Below, in pieces: positions 43,817 to 51,176 of a stretch of DNA of 64,000 nt. The stretch comes from Flavobacterium ammonificans. Its GTDB lineage: Bacteria; Bacteroidota; Bacteroidia; Flavobacteriales; Flavobacteriaceae. The stretch covers positions 1,922,001 through 1,986,000 of the forward strand of contig NZ_AP025185.1 in assembly GCF_020886115.1 (NCBI RefSeq). Direction: 5' to 3'. Every line of letters starts with the position of its first letter. The stretch's first letter is position 1. The notes beneath the pieces were generated by a model. The model saw only the letters and a program-made list of their open reading frames with translations, was not told the origin of the DNA and did not search any database. Position numbers and translations under genes: made by a program.

Positions 43817-45520
43817 CTAGATATTTTTTTTCTTTAATTCTTTTACTGCGTAATCAGCTGCACGAGCGGTTAAGGCCATAAATGTTAATGAAGGGTTTTG
43901 GCATGCAATAGAAGGCATACAAGATCCATCAGTAACAAATACATTACTTACTTCATGCATTTGATTCCATTTGTTTAATACAGAATCTTTAGGATCATTA
44001 CCCATGCGAGCGGTACCCATTTCGTGGATTGCCATTCCTGGATAGTAATCGTTATCATAGGTTTGGATATTTTTCAAACCAGCAGCTTCCAACATTTCAG
44101 CTGCATCGTTCATCATATCTTCACGCATTTTAGCTTCGTTATCTTTTGTTTCACAATCAATAGCTAAAACCGGCTGACCCCATTTGTCTTTTTTAGAATG
44201 ATCAATGTATACTTTGTTTTCGTAATATGGAAGCATTTCACCAAAACCACCTAATCCCATTCTCCAATGATCTGCTGGTTTTGACATATTGTTTTTGAAA
44301 TCAGCTCCAAAAGCTAATTCTGCAACATCAGCTTGCCAATTTCCACGACTTGCTCCACCTTGGTAACCAAAACCTCTTAAATAATCACGTTTGTCATTAC
44401 CATAGTTTTGGTAACGTGGAATGTAAATCCCATTTGCTCTACGTCCATAAGTGTATTTATCTTCAAATCCTTCAGCAGTACCTTCAGCTCCACAACGGAA
44501 ATGGTGATCCATTAAGTTATGACCTAATTGTCCACTTCCATTTCCTAATCCATTTGGATGAGCTTCTGAAGTAGAATTTAATAATATAAAAGTAGAACCC
44601 AATGTAGAACCGTTCACAAAAACGATTTTAGCATAAAATTCCATAGTTTCATTTGTCTCTGCATCAATGACCATAACACCTTTTGCTTTTTTGGTGTCTT
44701 TATCATAAATGATATGATTTACAATAGAGTAGGGTCTAACAGTTAATTTTTTTGTTGCCATTGCTGCTGGCAAAGTAGACGATTGTGTACTGAAGTACGC
44801 TCCAAAAGGACAACCTCTACTACACAAGTTACGGTATTGACAATTTCCTCTTCCAAGGTGAGGAACAGTTAAATTGGCTGTACGACCAATTGTCAAAATA
44901 CGTTCTCTATTATAATGTTTTTCAATTCGCTCTTTAACTGATTTTTCAACACAATTTAAGTCCATTGGAGGCAAAAATTGACCGTCAGGTAACAAAGGCC
45001 AACCTTCGTTTTGGCCACTAATCCCTGCGAATTTTTCAGCATAATCATACCAAGGTGCAATATCTTTATAGCGAATTGGCCAGTCATTTCCATGTCCATC
45101 TCTTTTATTATCTTCAAAATTGTGGTCGCTAAAACGGTAACTTTGACGTCCCCACATCAATGATTTACCACCCACATGAAATCCTCTATACCAATCAAAA
45201 CGTTTATCTTCAGTGTACGGACATTCTAAATCGTTTACCCACCATTTTTCATTAGCTTCTTGATACGGATAATCTCTAATTTGTACAGGATGAGTCTTTT
45301 TTTGTTCCTCAGTCATTTTACCTGCATGCTTGAATTCCCATGGATCTTTCATAGCTGATTCATAATCAGTAATGTGCTCAATGTTCATTCCGCGCTCTAA
45401 CATCAAAACACGTAATCCTTTTTCAGTCAACTCTTTAGCAGCCCAACCTCCACTAATACCTGAACCTATGACAATCGCGTCATAAGTATTCTGTTCTTTT
45501 AAATTCGTATTAATATTCAC
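43817..45520 (-). CDS. GMC-type dehydrogenase, catalytic subunit (glucoside 3-dehydrogenase-like)
   Basis: This 567-residue flavoprotein has the FAD motif VIGSGISGGWAAKEL near the N-terminus and the catalytic His/Asn pair in HEMGTARMG and NPSLTFMAL. A Cys-rich hinge (CQYRNLCSRGCPFGAY) may hold a 3Fe-4S cluster as in bacterial FAD glucose dehydrogenases. There is no signal peptide, so export probably depends on the Tat-bearing small subunit encoded just upstream. It would oxidise the C3 hydroxyl of glycosides and pass electrons to the cytochrome. Confidence 0.9.
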   Translation of the reverse strand: MNINTNLKEQNTYDAIVIGSGISGGWAAKELTEKGLRVLMLERGMNIEHITDYESAMKDPWEFKHAGKMTEEQKKTHPVQIRDYPYQEANEKWWVNDLECPYTEDKRFDWYRGFHVGGKSLMWGRQSYRFSDHNFEDNKRDGHGNDWPIRYKDIAPWYDYAEKFAGISGQNEGWPLLPDGQFLPPMDLNCVEKSVKERIEKHYNRERILTIGRTANLTVPHLGRGNCQYRNLCSRGCPFGAYFSTQSSTLPAAMATKKLTVRPYSIVNHIIYDKDTKKAKGVMVIDAETNETMEFYAKIVFVNGSTLGSTFILLNSTSEAHPNGLGNGSGQLGHNLMDHHFRCGAEGTAEGFEDKYTYGRRANGIYIPRYQNYGNDKRDYLRGFGYQGGASRGNWQADVAELAFGADFKNNMSKPADHWRMGLGGFGEMLPYYENKVYIDHSKKDKWGQPVLAIDCETKDNEAKMREDMMNDAAEMLEAAGLKNIQTYDNDYYPGMAIHEMGTARMGNDPKDSVLNKWNQMHEVSNVFVTDGSCMPSIACQNPSLTFMALTARAADYAVKELKKKNI

Positions 45521-45564
45521 GATATATATTTTTAAGTTTAAACTAATTTAATGGCAATGGTATT

Positions 45565-46125
45565 TTAAGAAGTAGCCCAAGCTTTTTGACCCGGTTCAAG
45601 AGGTGCACTTCCATCATATTTTCCAGGAATAGCAACATATTCACGTGCTTGAGTACAACCAATTTCAGAAGAGTAGTATCCTAAAATAGTTAAATCCCTA
45701 GCAATAGTAAAGAAAGATGGTTTTCTTTTATTTACTACAGCTTCATCTCTTAATTCCGTAACTATAGTTGTTCTTTCTTGTTCAGATGAAGCAACAAAGT
45801 TTTTACCAAACTTTGCAAAACATTTGTCATCCATAGACTTTAATCCAGCTGAAAAGAGTTCTTGCAAATTAGCAGGATAACAATCCTGAATCATCATTGG
45901 AATAAATGCTCCTAAACCAGCTGCTTTTGCACCTGGACAAGCTGAAGTCGTTGGAATAATAATCTCTGCAAATTCAGTAAGAATTGCTTCGTCTGATGCT
46001 GAAAAGTTAACCATTTTAGATTTATCTAAAACTGTAAAACTTTCAAATAAAACGCCCATTGTTGTTGCTGAAATGGCTCCTCCCATTAAATAGGCAACTC
46101 TTTTTAGTGCTTCCCTTCTTTCCAT
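45565..46125 (-). CDS. Gluconate 2-dehydrogenase subunit 3-like small subunit
   Basis: This 186-residue protein has an RR-containing N-terminus (MERREALKRVAYLMGGAISAT) that looks like a Tat signal. The domain of gluconate 2-dehydrogenase subunit 3 and glucose dehydrogenase gamma subunits follows (FAEIIIPTTSACPGAKAAGLGAFI). In such complexes this subunit carries the catalytic GMC subunit across the membrane and aids flavin assembly. It is the first gene of the ten-gene operon. Confidence 0.87.
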   Translation of the reverse strand: MERREALKRVAYLMGGAISATTMGVLFESFTVLDKSKMVNFSASDEAILTEFAEIIIPTTSACPGAKAAGLGAFIPMMIQDCYPANLQELFSAGLKSMDDKCFAKFGKNFVASSEQERTTIVTELRDEAVVNKRKPSFFTIARDLTILGYYSSEIGCTQAREYVAIPGKYDGSAPLEPGQKAWATS

Positions 46126-46661
46126 TTGGTTTAATTTAGTTGTTTTAGGTTGTTAAAAGTTATTTTATAGATACTTACAATAATAGCAAATAAAAAAACA
46201 GATTCGTTTTTTTAGTGTTAATTAATTGACAAAATTCCATTTTTTTTATTTTTTTATGAATTTTAAATCAAATTCTATAGAATAATCTTGATTATGATGT
46301 TTTTTCTAAATTATTTTTTGCTTTTTCTATTAAATTATAAACTAATTCTCAGAAAAAAAATAGTGTTTATTCTAAAATATATAATTTAAATCTTACAAAA
46401 AAAATCAAGAACCGAATCAATTTAATCTTCATTGCGTTAAAATGACATAAATCAATTATAAAATCAAAATAGTTTATACTTTCATAAAATACAAAAAAAA
46501 TAAATTATGCAAGAAAACGATTTCGCTTGCTGATTGTAAAATTAGGTGGTTAATTGAGATTTCCGTAGATAGGAATAAAAAAAGTAGATGAATTTTAATG
46601 CTATATATATATTAATCAATTATATATATAGTAAAAACTCTAAATAAAAGTAGATTATTTA
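46126..46661. other. Long AT-rich gap with AT hairpin
   Basis: These 536 bases contain no convincing gene. They must hold the promoter of the ketoglycoside operon, but only one-mismatch -7 candidates are visible (for example 46187-46194, TTTATTTG on the minus strand). A GCAAG/CTTGC hairpin (46509-46530) and a perfect 11-bp TA-rich inverted repeat (46601-46611 with 46621-46631) are the only structures. The sequence is otherwise poly-A/T-rich. Confidence 0.6.
46601..46631. repeat. Perfect TA-rich inverted repeat
   Basis: CTATATATATA and TATATATATAG flank a 9-nt loop, an 11-bp stem made almost wholly of TA steps. It lies 30 bases downstream of the minus-strand orphan gene ending at 46662, but no T-run follows on that strand. 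It is a poor terminator and may be a cruciform or an RNA end structure. Confidence 0.5.
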
Positions 46662-47048
46662 TTAGAATAATTGAAGTTGACTTTGTAACCGTTCCATTAA
46701 CATGGAGCGAATTCGTTTATTTAATCCAGATGAAACAGTGCTGTAGATTTGGTATTCCTCTAAAGTAAAAAAAGCGATAATAAGTCCCTTATAAGTATTT
46801 TGTAGTTGGCTATCCTTAGCAATAGCATTCTCAATTGTATTCATTTTTTTATCAAGAGACAAAGTGTCAAAATGAATTCTGTTTTGGTTAAGGTAATTTT
46901 TAAATACTTGAATAATCAAATCGTTTTGCAACTTTAGAATCGGGCGCAAGGTCTTATTTTGAAATTCTTCTTCAATAGACGAATGATTATCAGTTTTCCC
47001 TAAAACATCCCCACGAAATTGATGAATAAACTCGTCTCTTGAATACAT
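46662..47048 (-). CDS. Orphan soluble protein
   Basis: This 128-residue protein is not a family I recognise. It is mostly helical, with no signal peptide or membrane helix. Charged segments (EEEFQNKTLRPILKLQNDLI) and a C-terminal amphipathic stretch (LNKRIRSMLMERLQSQLQLF) are the most notable parts. The start lies eight bases after the DUF3817 gene stop, so the two form a small operon. Confidence 0.7.
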   Translation of the reverse strand: MYSRDEFIHQFRGDVLGKTDNHSSIEEEFQNKTLRPILKLQNDLIIQVFKNYLNQNRIHFDTLSLDKKMNTIENAIAKDSQLQNTYKGLIIAFFTLEEYQIYSTVSSGLNKRIRSMLMERLQSQLQLF

Positions 47049-47056
47049 AATATAAA

Positions 47057-47329
47057 TTAGCTTAAATATTTTTTCTCAACATAAAAAGTTCCAAAAGGTA
47101 CTACAGACGCCAAACAAATCATACCCGTCTTTTTAAATGACCAATTCAATTCAATTTTTGCCATTATGGCTAAAATAATATATGCCACGAACAAAACCCC
47201 GTGTGCCATTCCTATAATTTTGACAAAAATTGGTTCTTGAAAATAATATTTCATTGGCATCGCAAAAAACAACAATAGCAGGAGGGAAGCCCCTTCTAAA
47301 AAAGCAATAATTTTAAATAACTTCAACAT
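47057..47329 (-). CDS. DUF3817 small membrane protein
   Basis: This 90-residue protein has three membrane helices. The N-terminus LKLFKIIAFLEGASLLLLLFFAMPMKY and central MAHGVLFVAYIILA match the DUF3817 (YdzA-like) family, whose function is unknown. It is the first gene of a two-gene unit and shares an intergenic region with a divergent gene. Confidence 0.85.
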   Translation of the reverse strand: MLKLFKIIAFLEGASLLLLLFFAMPMKYYFQEPIFVKIIGMAHGVLFVAYIILAIMAKIELNWSFKKTGMICLASVVPFGTFYVEKKYLS

Positions 47330-47354
47330 AACTTATGTATTAAATTTTCAATCC

Positions 47355-47362
47355 CAAAAATA
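47355..47362 (-). promoter_or_regulatory. -7 box of the DUF3817 unit
   Basis: On the minus strand this reads TATTTTTG, matching TAnnTTTG, 26 bases from the ATG at 47329. Confidence 0.6.
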
Positions 47363-47405
47363 AGGAATAAGATTGATTTAAGGCATACGATTGATTAAAG
47401 TAAAT

Positions 47406-47413
47406 TATATTTG
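47406..47413 (+). promoter_or_regulatory. -7 box of the DUF6155-like gene
   Basis: TATATTTG matches TAnnTTTG. It lies 19 bases before the ATG at 47432, which supports that start over the upstream TTG at 47411. Confidence 0.65.
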
Positions 47414-47431
47414 TACAATATCAATTTCAAT

Positions 47432-47959
47432 ATGAGCAAACGCGATCTAAAAAAATACCTGTCAGAATTGAATAAGGAACAATTAGAAGAACAACTAATT
47501 GAACTTTACGAAAAATTTGTTCCAGTAAAAACGTACTATGATTTTGTTTTTAATCCAAAAGAAGATGCTCTATTAAAGGAAGCTAAACTTAAAATTTCTA
47601 ACGAGTATTATCCATTTAAAAAAAGTGGACGTGGAAGTAAACCTAAAATGAGACGGTCTATTGCTCAAAAATTTATTAAACATTTTGTAGTTCTGGGGGT
47701 TGATCCCTTTGTAATAGCAGATTTAATGCTTTATAATATCGAAATTGCTCAGACGTATTCTGGAGAGAATACAATAAAACAAGAGTTATTTTACAAAAGT
47801 ATGTTCAACTCATTCGAACAAGCTGTTGAATTCATTATTTCTAATGGTATTTATTTAGAATTTAAATCAAGAATACATTCTATTTATTTGGAAACCAAGT
47901 CACAAAAATGGTTTGTTGCATCTGAATTTGAGCGAATTATTAGTCGTTTGGAATACTAA
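47432..47959 (+). CDS. DUF6155-like protein
   Basis: This 175-residue soluble protein starts MSKRDLKKYLSELNKEQLEEQLIELYEKF, followed by VKTYYDFVFNPKEDALLKEAKLKISNEYYP. I associate this pattern with DUF6155. It is helical and basic, with no signal peptide. Function is unknown. The frame extends to a TTG at 47411, but that lies inside the promoter box. Confidence 0.78.
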   Translation: MSKRDLKKYLSELNKEQLEEQLIELYEKFVPVKTYYDFVFNPKEDALLKEAKLKISNEYYPFKKSGRGSKPKMRRSIAQKFIKHFVVLGVDPFVIADLMLYNIEIAQTYSGENTIKQELFYKSMFNSFEQAVEFIISNGIYLEFKSRIHSIYLETKSQKWFVASEFERIISRLEY

Positions 47960-48037
47960 TCCCGTTAAAAATTATTTATTTTTAATATCGCTTCCTTATT
48001 TTAGAATAATTATTACGGTTTAACTGTTTTTTAGGTG

Positions 48038-48045
48038 TATTTTTG
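48038..48045 (+). promoter_or_regulatory. -7 box of the DEAH helicase gene
   Basis: TATTTTTG matches TAnnTTTG, 20 bases before the ATG at 48065. It overlaps the earlier GTG at 48035 and so decides the start. Confidence 0.65.
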
Positions 48046-48064
48046 CAAAAATCCAAAACAAAAA

Positions 48065-49603
48065 ATGCCTCAAAACACTTTAGAACCTGAATTTGAAGAA
48101 CGAAAAGAGCTCTATGATTACCAAAAAGGGGATATAGATGCCATTTTTGAGCGCATTGACAACGCCTCTCCTCAACATCATTTATTATATCAGCTACCAA
48201 CAGGTGGTGGGAAAACAGTAATCTTTTCTGAAATTGTTCGTAGATATATTCAAAAACACGATAAGAAAGTTGTTGTATTGACGCACCGAATTGAGTTATG
48301 CAAACAGACTTCTAAAATGCTAAAAGGGTTTGGTGTTAAGAATAAAATCATCAATAGTAATGTAAAAGAGCTTCCAGATCAAAACGATTATTCTTGTTTT
48401 GTTGCAATGGTAGAAACCCTTAAAAACCGAATCAATGATGAAAAATTGCATTTGGATAATGTAGGTTTAGTGATTATTGACGAAGCACATTACAACTCAT
48501 TTAGAAAATTACTGAGTTCATTCAAAAAAGCCTTTATTTTGGGAGTTACTGCAACCCCTTTAAGTTCGAATATCAAACTTCCAATGCATCAAAACTACGA
48601 TGAATTAATTGTAGGCGATACAATACAATCATTGATTGATAAAGGATTTTTAGCAAAAGCCATTACCTATAGTTATGATGTTGGATTGACTTCACTAAAA
48701 GTAGGAATCAATGGTGATTATACGGTAAAATCATCAGATGATTTATATACCAATATGGCAATGCAAGAAAAATTATTGCATGCCTATACCGAGAAATCAT
48801 TAGGAAAGAAAACCTTAATTTTTAACAACGGTATCAATACTTCACTATATGTTTATGAAACATTTAGAGAAGCGGGGTATGATGTAAGACATCTTGATAA
48901 TACTAGCAGTACAGAAGAGCGCAAAGACATTTTACATTGGTTTAAACATACACCTAATGCAATTTTAACCTCAGTCGGAATTCTAACTACAGGCTTTGAT
49001 GAGCCAACAGTTGAGACTATAATATTGAATAGAGCAACCAAATCATTGACTTTATATTTTCAAATGATTGGACGTGGTTCAAGAAAACTAGAAAATAAAG
49101 ACGAGTTTACAGTAATTGATTTAGGAAATAATGCGGCACGATTCGGATTATGGAGTGATCCTGTCAATTGGCAGCATATATTTAAATCTCCTGAGTATTA
49201 TTTAGAGAATCTTCGTGATGATGCCGAAATTGAGCTGTATTTTAAATATGAAATGCCTCCCGAATTACGTGCAAAATTCAGCAAAACTAAAGTCGTAACC
49301 TTTGATGTAGATGAAGAACACAAACAAGTTATTCGTCAAAATTTACGTTCTAAGGTTGTACTCGAGAAGTCTTTAGAACAACACGCCACAATGTGTGTAG
49401 ACAATACTGAAGATTTGCAAGCTGCAAAAACCTTAGCACGAGAATTGGAAGAAGACATTGAATGTCGAGTAAAACGTTTCTCAAAATGTTTGAGCCAATG
49501 CAGTAAAAATTACCGCGAATGGTTAGTAGAAGATTACAAAATGAAATTGACACTTTTAATAGGGAAGAAGTACCGAGAAAAAATAATGAATGAAGCGGAT
49601 TAA
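48065..49603 (+). CDS. SF2 DEAH-box helicase
   Basis: This 512-residue protein has the SF2 motifs in order: QLPTGGGKTVIFSEIV (Walker A), VVVLTHRIEL, VIIDEAHYN (DEAH), GVTATP, TLIFNNG, TSVGILTTGFDEP and FQMIGRGSRKLEN. It resembles the RecG/UvrB/RadD-like DEAH helicases and lacks a visible nuclease domain. The C-terminal 130 residues contain several Cys (CVDNTED, CRVKRFSKCLSQC), possibly metal-binding. A DEAD-box helicase gene follows after 33 bases. Confidence 0.9.
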   Translation: MPQNTLEPEFEERKELYDYQKGDIDAIFERIDNASPQHHLLYQLPTGGGKTVIFSEIVRRYIQKHDKKVVVLTHRIELCKQTSKMLKGFGVKNKIINSNVKELPDQNDYSCFVAMVETLKNRINDEKLHLDNVGLVIIDEAHYNSFRKLLSSFKKAFILGVTATPLSSNIKLPMHQNYDELIVGDTIQSLIDKGFLAKAITYSYDVGLTSLKVGINGDYTVKSSDDLYTNMAMQEKLLHAYTEKSLGKKTLIFNNGINTSLYVYETFREAGYDVRHLDNTSSTEERKDILHWFKHTPNAILTSVGILTTGFDEPTVETIILNRATKSLTLYFQMIGRGSRKLENKDEFTVIDLGNNAARFGLWSDPVNWQHIFKSPEYYLENLRDDAEIELYFKYEMPPELRAKFSKTKVVTFDVDEEHKQVIRQNLRSKVVLEKSLEQHATMCVDNTEDLQAAKTLARELEEDIECRVKRFSKCLSQCSKNYREWLVEDYKMKLTLLIGKKYREKIMNEAD

Positions 49604-49619
49604 ATTTTTATTTAATCCG
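49596..49619 (+). promoter_or_regulatory. Intercistronic hairpin between the helicase genes
   Basis: A perfect 10-bp stem (CGGATTAAAT and ATTTAATCCG) with a TTTT loop overlaps the DEAH gene stop and ends 17 bases before the next ATG. No U-tract follows, so this is not a standard terminator. It could protect the mRNA or gate the downstream start. Confidence 0.5.
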
Positions 49620-49636
49620 ACACAAAAAACAAAAAT

Positions 49637-50968
49637 ATGGCTAACCAATTTTCTGAATTAGGAATTTCAAATCCTTTAGTAGAAGTATTAACTGAATTGA
49701 AAATTGTTGAACCTACAGAGATTCAGCAAAAAGTAATTCCGCAATTACTAGCTAACACTACTGATATAGTTGGACTTGCAAAAACTGGTACAGGAAAAAC
49801 TGCTGCTTTTGGATTACCCCTTTTACAGTTAATTCAAATTGAGAAGGCTAATATTCAAGCTGTTATTTTGGTACCAACACGTGAGTTGGGACATCAAATC
49901 CACACTAATTTAGAACAATTTTCAAAGAATATAAATGGAATTTCAATAGCAGCTACTTGCGGGGGAATCCCAATAAAACCTCAAATAGAAAGGCTAAAAA
50001 CACCTACACATATTGTTGTAGCAACCCCTGGAAGATTGATTGATTTGATCCAAAGAAAAGCAATTAACTTAAAAGATACACAATTTCTAGTTTTAGACGA
50101 AGCGGATGAGATGGTTAGTATTTTAAAAGAAAGTTTAGATGAAATAGTGGCTGAATTGCCAAAAAAACATAGAACTTTTTTATTTTCAGCTACTTTACCC
50201 GGAACTATAAAACAGTTAATTCAGAACTACTTATCTAAAAATGTAGTAGAAATTAGTGCCAATATGGAAACTATTGGCAATCAAGGAATTGATCATCATT
50301 ATATTGTAGTAGATCCTATTGAAAAATTAGATGTTTTAATGCATTTTTTAAATTCTAGAGAAGGCGAACGTGGAATTATTTTTTGTAAAACCAAAGCTGC
50401 TGTAAACAAATTAGCTAAAAATCTAGCCATCAATAAATTTTCGTCAGGAGCCATACACGGCAGTTTATCTCAAGGAATTCGTGACCGAATTATGGGACAA
50501 TTTCGTGAAGGACATATCAGTATTTTGATTGCAACCGATTTAGCTTCAAGAGGAATTGATGTAGCCGATGTTGCTTTCGTGGTAAATTACCATTTGCCAG
50601 ATGTTTATGAAGCTTATGTACATCGAAGCGGAAGAACAGCAAGAGCTGGAGCAAAAGGACTTTCATTAACCGTTTTACAAGCAGAAGAAGTTGGAGAAAT
50701 AGCTGATTTTGAAAAAGAATTAGGAATTCAATTTTCTGAATTTAAAAAACCTACAGTTGCCAGTATTGAAGAAAACAATACATTACTGTGGGCTAAGAAA
50801 ATTTTTAAAACGAAACCTAATCACGAAGTTGATTCGGAACTTAAAACTAAAGTTAAAACGATTTTTCATCATTTAACTAAGGACGAATTGATTGAAAAAT
50901 TATTGGCTAATCATTTAAAACAAATGATTACTACTACAGAACAGCCTGTTATAAAGCATAAAAGATAA
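49637..50968 (+). CDS. DEAD-box RNA helicase
   Basis: This 443-residue protein has the full DEAD-box motif set: ELKIVEPTEIQQKVIP (Q motif), AKTGTGKTAAF, VPTRELGHQ, TPGRLIDL, LDEADEM, FSATLP, IIFCKTKA, ATDLASRGIDV and HRSGRTARAG. It belongs to the general RhlE/DeaD-type helicases of RNA remodelling. The C-terminal tail (about 380-443) is basic and may bind RNA. The tandem with a DEAH helicase may be co-transcribed. Confidence 0.95.
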   Translation: MANQFSELGISNPLVEVLTELKIVEPTEIQQKVIPQLLANTTDIVGLAKTGTGKTAAFGLPLLQLIQIEKANIQAVILVPTRELGHQIHTNLEQFSKNINGISIAATCGGIPIKPQIERLKTPTHIVVATPGRLIDLIQRKAINLKDTQFLVLDEADEMVSILKESLDEIVAELPKKHRTFLFSATLPGTIKQLIQNYLSKNVVEISANMETIGNQGIDHHYIVVDPIEKLDVLMHFLNSREGERGIIFCKTKAAVNKLAKNLAINKFSSGAIHGSLSQGIRDRIMGQFREGHISILIATDLASRGIDVADVAFVVNYHLPDVYEAYVHRSGRTARAGAKGLSLTVLQAEEVGEIADFEKELGIQFSEFKKPTVASIEENNTLLWAKKIFKTKPNHEVDSELKTKVKTIFHHLTKDELIEKLLANHLKQMITTTEQPVIKHKR

Positions 50969-51022
50969 TAATTGTTTCAAGTTGGCTAGATATCGTCCTA
51001 TTTTATAATAAATATAATTGAA

Positions 51023-51057
<35 letters not shown>

Positions 51058-51117
51058 AGCTACTAATCAATTAACAAATACTACTCTAAATAAGTTAATA
51101 GTATTTTTTATTAACTC

Positions 51118-51148
51118 TTGTGTTCCCTTCTTAAAATACCTAAATTAG
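51118..51148 (+). promoter_or_regulatory. Possible promoter of the DUF294 operon
   Basis: TTG (51118) and TAAATTAG (51141, one mismatch to TAnnTTTG) are 20 bp apart, 29 bases before the ATG. A weak hairpin AAATACT/AGTATTT with T-run (51076-51110) precedes it and may end the helicase transcript. Confidence 0.4.
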
Positions 51149-51176
51149 CAATCATAAAAATTATTCCTCACACATT

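Noticed and set aside
46507..46533. Eight-codon frame MQENDFAC in the long AT-rich gap
   Set aside because: Too short, with no promoter box or attenuator structure to support a leader peptide.
46601..46631. TA-rich inverted repeat as a terminator
   Set aside because: The stem is all A/T and lacks a following T-run in either direction, so I list it only as a repeat.
47411..47431. TTG start for the DUF6155-like gene
   Set aside because: It lies inside the TATATTTG promoter box, so the transcript would not contain it.
48035..48064. GTG start for the DEAH helicase
   Set aside because: It overlaps the TATTTTTG promoter box. The ATG at 48065 is downstream of the expected transcript start.
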